Of a stretch of DNA of 9,710 bases, positions 4,532 through 9,710 are shown one piece after another. The stretch's first letter is position 1. Every line of letters begins with the position of its first letter. The notes beneath the pieces were generated by a model. That model was not told the DNA's origin. It made no database searches and saw nothing but the letters and a program-made list of their open reading frames with translations. This DNA is from Bacteroidota bacterium (GTDB lineage: Bacteria > Bacteroidota > Bacteroidia > Chitinophagales > Chitinophagaceae), in contig JAEZIL010000139.1 of the NCBI GenBank assembly GCA_023436685.1, positions 1 to 9,710 of the forward strand, in the 5' to 3' direction. Position numbers and translations under genes: made by a program.

Positions 4532-7500
4532 ATGAAAAAAGGGGTATTATTAATTTTTCTGTTATTTGTTTCCTTCGGTTTTGCTTATGCGCAAACACGT
4601 ACCATAACCGGTACGGTGCTCGATGAAACTGGCGCCGGTAAACCGGGCGTAGCCGTAAGCGGCAAAGGCACACAAATAGGTACTGTTACCGATCCGGACG
4701 GCAGGTATGAACTGGAGCTTCCGGATAATATAGCTACACTCGTATTCCGTGCCGTAGGGTACAATACCGAGGAAATGCCCATCAATGCCGATGAGATCAA
4801 TTTAACTATGCGCATCGCCGCCACCGAAATTGAAGGTGTGGTAGTAACCGCCAACGCTGTAAGGAGAGAGAAGCGTAGCGTAGGTTATTCAACTTCTTCG
4901 GTTACAGGCAACGAGCTGACACAGGGGGGTAACACCAGCCCGCTCAATGCCCTTACGGGTAAAGTAGCCGGTGCCAATATCACAACAACATCCAACTCTC
5001 CCGGTGCTTCTTCAAGGGTAGTATTGCGGGGTGGATCGTCACTTACCGGCAACAACCAGGCATTAATAGTAGTAGACGGTGTACCTATTAATAATGCCGG
5101 TGCGGGTACCAGTAGCATAAGTGGTATAGGTAATTTAAGCAACCAGGTTGACTATGGTAACCGGGGCAACGATATTAACCCCGATGATATAGAGTCGATA
5201 ACAGTACTTAAAGGACCTGCTGCTACAGCGCAATATGGTTCGCTGGGTGCCAACGGTGCTATAATGATCACAACAAAAAAAGGACGCAGGCGCGACGGGC
5301 CCTCTAAAACTGATATAGAAGTAAGCAGCAGTTATGAACTGTCTAACATTCTTAAATACCCCGACTTTCAAAATAAATATGGCCAGGGCAATATTTATGA
5401 AGGTATATATGACGACCGCCGCGAAAACTTTAGCTGGGGCGAAGAATTTAATGGCCAGCTACGCCCATGGGGGCAAATAATAGATGGCCAGCAAAAAGTA
5501 AAGCCATATTCAGCCATACCCAACAACGTAAAAGACTTCTTCGATGTAGGGCAAACCTGGAACAACAATGTTGCTATAAATGGTGGCAACCAGGATGCTG
5601 CTTATCGCTTGTCGCTGGGCTCTACAAATAGCAAGCTGGTATTCCCGGGCAATAAATACAACAGGTATACGGTAGGCTTTAACGGCAACGCCAAATTGTC
5701 TAATAAGTTCTACTCCAGTATCAACGTGAACTACGTAAACATAAATAGCCAGTTGCCTGGTACGGGCCAGGGTAGTGCATCGGTACTAGATAATTTGTAT
5801 CAGGGCCCAAGGGATATTCCAATTACAGAGTTAAAAGACCTGAACGATAAATTCAGCTCAATGAATTATACCGATACCAGCGGTGTAGATCGTTATGGTT
5901 ATTATGGCGCCTATGCTATCAACCCGTATTTCACATTAGCCAATTATAAAAATGAGAACAGGGTTGACCGTGTATATGGTAATTTCATCATTGGCTATCA
6001 ACCATTCGAGTGGTTGAGAATAGAGAACAGGTTTGGTGCGGATATGGTTTCAGACCGCAGGTTCCAGTCGGTACCCAAATATGCTTCGGAACCTAACGAT
6101 CCTTTATACGAAGGTTATCCGCATATAGATGTTGGCCGCTATTCCGAAGACTTATATAATACCAACAACTTGTTTAACGATCTGATGGCTACTTTTAATA
6201 AAGACATAGCTAAAGATCTTAACCTTAATGTGCTTGCAGGGTTTAACTATACACAGTTCCGCACACGCAACACTTACTCAAGCACCAATGAAGAAGGTGG
6301 GTTGGTAACGCCTGAATATTACAACCTGTCGAATAGTAATGGCCCTGTGCTGGCGAGGAATGCACTTTCTTTAAGGCGTAAAACGGGTTTGTATGTGGAC
6401 GGGCTTTTAGGGTATAAAAACATGCTGTTTTTAGAGCTTACCGGCAGGCAGGATGCTTCCTCTACTATTGAAGTAGACAGGTCATACTTCTACTACAGCG
6501 CGAATGCCGCATTTGTTTTTACAGAGTTGATACAAGGCAATTTCAGAGATAAAATATGGAACTTCGGTAAGTTTCGTGTAGCCTATGGTTCTACTGCAAA
6601 CGATGCCGATCCCTATCTTACCCAAACAATATACACAGCCTCTATAGCTAATGAATTAGGGTTTGGCAGCAACAGGTTTCCATTTGGCGGTATAGGCGGT
6701 GCCTACACTTATGGCAACCGTTTAGGCTATCCCGAGCTTCGCCAGGAATATACCAACGAATTTGAAGTAGGGCTTGAAAATGCATTTTTAAATAACAGGA
6801 TCACACTCGATTTCTCGGTGTATAACAGGGTGTCGAAAGATCAGATAGTAAGTGTGCCTATTGCTACATCTTCCGGTTTTGCTAGCCAGGTGCTAAACGT
6901 AGGCCGCAGTACCAATACCGGTGTGGAACTAGCGCTGCGTGTAACACCTGTGCGTACTACATCCGGGTTCAAATGGGATCTATATGGAACCTTCACACGC
7001 AACCGCAGCGAGGTGATAGAAATATATCCAGGAACGGATCAATTTGTGCTGGGTGGCTTTAGTGGTATGAGCGTAGTGGCTGCTGTGGGTAAACCATATG
7101 GTACATTCTATACCAGGGGCTTTAATTATGTAGACGGAGATAAGATCGTAGTTGATTCTGCATCCGGGTTACCATTGGTTTCGGCTACATCTCAATATTT
7201 TGGTTCCTACAACCCCGATTACCAGGCATCCTGGGGTACTACATTGTCGTACAAGGGCTTTACCCTCAATGTGCTCTTCGATACTAAACAAGGTGGCATG
7301 TTCTATTCTCGTACCAGAGATATAATGGCTTTCGTGGGCACATCTAAAGAAACCGAGAACAGGGACGAACAGGTATGGGCAAATTCTGTGTATTTAGGTT
7401 CAGATGGCCAGTATCATACAAACACTACGCCATTCGTGCCATACCAATATTATACAAGCGGTTCTTCCATTCGTCCTGAATCTGAAAACCTGGTGAATGC

Positions 7501-7747
7501 GTCTTATGTAAAACTGCGCGAGGCAAGCCTTACATATACATTCCCTTCCAAGTGGTTCAACAAAACTTATGTGGGTGGTGCCTCGGTAAGCCTGTATGGT
7601 AATAACCTGGCTATCTGGACACCGGAATCGAATAAGTATGTAGATCCTGAAGTGAATTCCGAAGGGGCTGGTAATACACAAGGGTTCGACTTCTCGGCTC
7701 AGCCATCTATCAGAAGGTATGGTATCAATGTAAAATTCACATTCTAA
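4532..7747 (+). CDS. SusC/RagA-family TonB-linked outer-membrane transporter
   Basis: This is the beta-barrel half of a SusCD importer, which brings oligomeric nutrients across the outer membrane using TonB energy. The 1071-residue product starts with a signal peptide (MKKGVLLIFLLFVSFGFAYA, cleaved before Gln21). Then come a carboxypeptidase-regulatory-like beta-sandwich (about 22-98, with TITGTVLDETG and the GxYxL element), a Ton-box-like EIEGVVVTA (99-107), a plug domain (about 110-250) and the barrel, ending in phenylalanine as outer-membrane proteins usually do. Residues 222-251 (SITVLKGPAATAQYGSLGAN, then GAIMITTKKG) are the SusC/RagA signature. An in-frame ATG at 4454 would add 26 residues before the signal peptide and is rejected. 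There is no N-terminal STN domain, so control through an anti-sigma factor is unlikely. susD follows 18 bp downstream. The substrate is not evident. Confidence 0.96.
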   Translation: MKKGVLLIFLLFVSFGFAYAQTRTITGTVLDETGAGKPGVAVSGKGTQIGTVTDPDGRYELELPDNIATLVFRAVGYNTEEMPINADEINLTMRIAATEIEGVVVTANAVRREKRSVGYSTSSVTGNELTQGGNTSPLNALTGKVAGANITTTSNSPGASSRVVLRGGSSLTGNNQALIVVDGVPINNAGAGTSSISGIGNLSNQVDYGNRGNDINPDDIESITVLKGPAATAQYGSLGANGAIMITTKKGRRRDGPSKTDIEVSSSYELSNILKYPDFQNKYGQGNIYEGIYDDRRENFSWGEEFNGQLRPWGQIIDGQQKVKPYSAIPNNVKDFFDVGQTWNNNVAINGGNQDAAYRLSLGSTNSKLVFPGNKYNRYTVGFNGNAKLSNKFYSSINVNYVNINSQLPGTGQGSASVLDNLYQGPRDIPITELKDLNDKFSSMNYTDTSGVDRYGYYGAYAINPYFTLANYKNENRVDRVYGNFIIGYQPFEWLRIENRFGADMVSDRRFQSVPKYASEPNDPLYEGYPHIDVGRYSEDLYNTNNLFNDLMATFNKDIAKDLNLNVLAGFNYTQFRTRNTYSSTNEEGGLVTPEYYNLSNSNGPVLARNALSLRRKTGLYVDGLLGYKNMLFLELTGRQDASSTIEVDRSYFYYSANAAFVFTELIQGNFRDKIWNFGKFRVAYGSTANDADPYLTQTIYTASIANELGFGSNRFPFGGIGGAYTYGNRLGYPELRQEYTNEFEVGLENAFLNNRITLDFSVYNRVSKDQIVSVPIATSSGFASQVLNVGRSTNTGVELALRVTPVRTTSGFKWDLYGTFTRNRSEVIEIYPGTDQFVLGGFSGMSVVAAVGKPYGTFYTRGFNYVDGDKIVVDSASGLPLVSATSQYFGSYNPDYQASWGTTLSYKGFTLNVLFDTKQGGMFYSRTRDIMAFVGTSKETENRDEQVWANSVYLGSDGQYHTNTTPFVPYQYYTSGSSIRPESENLVNASYVKLREASLTYTFPSKWFNKTYVGGASVSLYGNNLAIWTPESNKYVDPEVNSEGAGNTQGFDFSAQPSIRRYGINVKFTF

Positions 7748-7765
7748 ACCGCTGAAAACAATTTT

Positions 7766-9238
7766 ATGAAAAAGCTTCTATTTATAATATTAGGTATAGC
7801 CCTTACAGGCTCTCAATATAGTTGCCGCAAAACACTGGATGTAAACAAAAATCCCAACGATCCCGCAGACGTAACGGTAATGGATCTGCTGCCTGCGGCG
7901 CAGGTAAGCCTGGCACATCAATATGGCAATTATTATCAAATAACAGGCGGGCTATGGGCACAATACTGGACACAAAATGCCAGTTCATCTCAGTATAGGT
8001 CGTACGAGCAATATAATCCTGATCCATCAGACGGTAACCGCCCCTGGCAGGAATTGTATGCAGGGGTATTAACCGACCTTGACCAGATAGTGAAGAAGGC
8101 CGGTACTGCTGAAAATACGAGAAACTATACTGCCATTGCTAAAATATTGCAAGGGTTTACCTACCAGTTGCTAACAGATGCTTACGGTGATATCCCGTTT
8201 TCAGAAGCATTGTTAGGACAATCAACTAATGGTCAGAATGGAATTACCAGTCCTAAATACGACAGGCAACAAGATGTTTATGCTGGTATCATTAAGCTTG
8301 TAAAAGAGGGGCGTGATCTCATAGACGAAGGGGCGCTAGCCCCCGGAAACGACGATCTGCTGCTGCATGGCGATATGGCCACCTGGGGCCAGTTTGCAAA
8401 CACACTTCTGTTGAGAATGTATTTGCGCATGGTTTATGTAAACCCAGGTGCTGCAATGGCCGGTATCAGTGAGGTGTCAGCAGATCCTTATGGGTTTTTG
8501 CAAACGACTGTACAAATGAATTATGCCAATAGTGCTGGTAACTATAATCCTCTTTACTCTGAAATAGTGGGTTTGAGTTTTACTACCAATCTTGTAGCAA
8601 GCGCAACATCTGTAAATGCATTAGTTAGTCGTAATTATGATCCCCGCGTTGAGGTGTTTTACACTGGCCTTACTGCACTGGAACAAGGATATTACAGTAC
8701 GCCCAGCCCTACCACCTATTCCAAACCATCGGGATTGGTAGGTGGCGATCCTGCCGACCCAAGCTCGGCTGAGGCGCCTGTAAAATTCATCTCATCTTAC
8801 GAAAGCTATTTTCTTCAGGCTGAAGCTGCAGCTCGTATGGGCGATGTAAATACTGCGAGAGAGGCCTATGAAACAGCAGTACGAACCAATTTTGAAGAAT
8901 ATGGATTAAGCGAATATGGGCTTACGGATACTACGGGGCCATATGTTGACTCTTTGTTGGAACGTTATGCTGTGTACCCTACAGGCGGATCAACAGAAGA
9001 TCAGATCAGAATGATTATTACAGAAAAATGGTTTGCTATGAATGGCACACAAAATTTTGAGGCCTGGACAGAATGGAGAAGAACAGGCTATCCTACATTT
9101 TTCACTGTATCGCGCAATTCAAGAGTAGGCAATCAGTTTCCCGCAAGGCTGCCCTACCCTGAAAACGAGTCGACGCGTAACCTGAACTTCCCTGGTCAGC
9201 GCCCGGTAACTGAAAAATTATGGTGGGACGTTAATTAA
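7766..9238 (+). CDS. SusD/RagB-family nutrient-binding outer-membrane lipoprotein (SusD-like_2 type)
   Basis: SusD proteins form the lid over the SusC barrel at the cell surface and capture substrate. The 490-residue product begins with a lipoprotein signal whose lipid-bearing residue is probably Cys20 (GSQYSC). The lipobox is loose, as is common in this phylum. Family features are DVNKNPNDP (25-33), YQLLTDAYGDIPFSEAL (133-149), and near the end ITEKWFAMNGTQNFEAWTEW (418-437) with RRTGYP (438-443), RLPYPENE (461-468) and the terminal KLWWD (484-488). These fit the 'SusD and RagB' lipoprotein subgroup (SusD-like_2, PF12771, from memory) rather than classical starch SusD. Helical TPR-like segments such as ESYFLQAEAAARMGDVNTAR (346-365) are visible. 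It lies 18 bp after the SusC gene and 21 bp before the next gene, so it is co-transcribed. The ligand is unknown. Confidence 0.95.
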   Translation: MKKLLFIILGIALTGSQYSCRKTLDVNKNPNDPADVTVMDLLPAAQVSLAHQYGNYYQITGGLWAQYWTQNASSSQYRSYEQYNPDPSDGNRPWQELYAGVLTDLDQIVKKAGTAENTRNYTAIAKILQGFTYQLLTDAYGDIPFSEALLGQSTNGQNGITSPKYDRQQDVYAGIIKLVKEGRDLIDEGALAPGNDDLLLHGDMATWGQFANTLLLRMYLRMVYVNPGAAMAGISEVSADPYGFLQTTVQMNYANSAGNYNPLYSEIVGLSFTTNLVASATSVNALVSRNYDPRVEVFYTGLTALEQGYYSTPSPTTYSKPSGLVGGDPADPSSAEAPVKFISSYESYFLQAEAAARMGDVNTAREAYETAVRTNFEEYGLSEYGLTDTTGPYVDSLLERYAVYPTGGSTEDQIRMIITEKWFAMNGTQNFEAWTEWRRTGYPTFFTVSRNSRVGNQFPARLPYPENESTRNLNFPGQRPVTEKLWWDVN

Positions 9239-9259
9239 TAATCGTTAAATCTATTTGCA

Positions 9260-9710
9260 ATGAAAAAGTTTCTAATAATATTATTGTCATTAACACCTGC
9301 CGTGCTATACACCTCTTGTAAAAAAGATGAAGTAGTATCGAAAGTGGTGGATGTATCGTTTCCTGAAATAGAACTGAAAGGCGATAAATATGTAACATTA
9401 AACGTTGGGCAGGCATATACCGATCCCGGTGCAGTGGCTACCGATGATATAAGTGGTGCAAAGACTGATATCATGGCTGAATATTCCTCGTTGGATATAA
9501 ATACCCCCGGCGTATATTATATGCAATACACAACGAAAAATGCCAACGGTTATATAACAAATGTTGGCCGTTATATAGCGGTTACCAATTTCCTGGACGA
9601 TTTCGATTTGTCGGGCGAATATGAGCGTACTGCCAATGGTGTTATCATCAATGTGAGTAAAGTATCACGTGGATTATATATGATAGATGATATGGGCGGC
9701 GCCGGCTTGC
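9260..9710 (+). CDS. Surface lipoprotein with N-terminal Ig-like (DUF5011/DUF5012-like) domain (partial, C-terminus off the right edge)
   Basis: The ATG at 9260 opens a frame of 150 codons that runs off the window without a stop. The signal MKKFLIILLSLTPAVLYTSC gives a lipidated Cys20. It is followed by KKDE, which fits the X-K-(D/E)2 surface-export signal described for Bacteroidota lipoproteins, so exposure on the outside of the cell is likely. Residues about 34-109 resemble the bacterial Ig-like DUF5011 fold: FPEIELKGDKYVTLNVGQAY (34-53), TDPGAVATDD (54-63), then NTPGVYYMQYTTKNANGYIT (81-100). A second region starts at about 112 (FDLSGEYERT), as in DUF5012 proteins. In other Bacteroidota such proteins are encoded next to SusCD pairs and act as accessory binding components. 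The gene follows susD by 21 bp without a promoter or terminator between them. Family assignment is from pattern recognition only. Confidence 0.85.
   Translation, partial: MKKFLIILLSLTPAVLYTSCKKDEVVSKVVDVSFPEIELKGDKYVTLNVGQAYTDPGAVATDDISGAKTDIMAEYSSLDINTPGVYYMQYTTKNANGYITNVGRYIAVTNFLDDFDLSGEYERTANGVIINVSKVSRGLYMIDDMGGAGL

Noticed and set aside
9235..9474. Minus-strand frames of 61 and 79 codons at the susD/lipoprotein junction.
   Set aside because: They overlap the end of susD and the start of the lipoprotein gene, whose plus-strand frame has a clear lipoprotein signal.
1..9710. CRISPR arrays, tRNA or rRNA genes, insertion-sequence ends, phage genes, toxin-antitoxin or defence genes.
   Set aside because: None was seen. 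There are no regularly spaced repeats, no transposase or integrase motifs, and the gene-free stretches are short and explained by promoters, leaders and terminators.

Overview
The window looks like a chromosomal segment from a member of the Bacteroidota, probably the Chitinophagia/Sphingobacteriia side. The lineage call rests on three things. There is a SusC/SusD outer-membrane pair. The putative promoters follow the Bacteroidota -7 pattern TAnnTTTG rather than TATAAT. Almost no gene has a Shine-Dalgarno site in front of its start. The genus is not resolved.

Layout. (1) 1-1085, minus strand: the N-terminal 361 codons of an exported DUF5723-type protein, running off the left edge. (2) 1086-1375: a spacer holding that gene's probable promoter, a 12-bp palindrome and a strong intrinsic terminator. 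(3) 1376-4146, minus strand: a translation operon read from right to left, rplM (uL13) - rpsI (uS9) - rpsB (uS2) - tsf (EF-Ts), with a very good promoter at about 4205-4236 and a short leader hairpin before rplM. (4) 4147-4531: a 385-bp AT-rich divergent intergenic region. (5) 4532-9710, plus strand: susC-like transporter, susD-like lipoprotein, and the first 150 codons of a third surface lipoprotein with an Ig-like domain, spaced 18 and 21 bp apart and most likely one operon that continues past the right edge.

How the genes work together. The minus-strand operon makes two small-subunit proteins, one large-subunit protein and the exchange factor that recycles EF-Tu, so it is core housekeeping. 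The plus-strand operon encodes an outer-membrane importer: a TonB-dependent beta-barrel (SusC), its lipoprotein lid (SusD) and an accessory surface lipoprotein. No glycoside hydrolase, peptidase, ECF sigma factor or anti-sigma factor is visible, so the substrate cannot be read from the window. The SusC/SusD/Ig-lipoprotein arrangement resembles the Bacteroides thetaiotaomicron BT2261-2264 locus, whose complex was found with peptides, so oligopeptides should be considered alongside glycans.

I see no wholly new system. The points most worth a second look are the repeat-bearing Gly/Arg/Pro tail on uS2, the single Shine-Dalgarno-like site in front of tsf, the rpsB-tsf intergenic hairpin, the rplM leader hairpin, and the possible peptide-import role of the SusCD operon.
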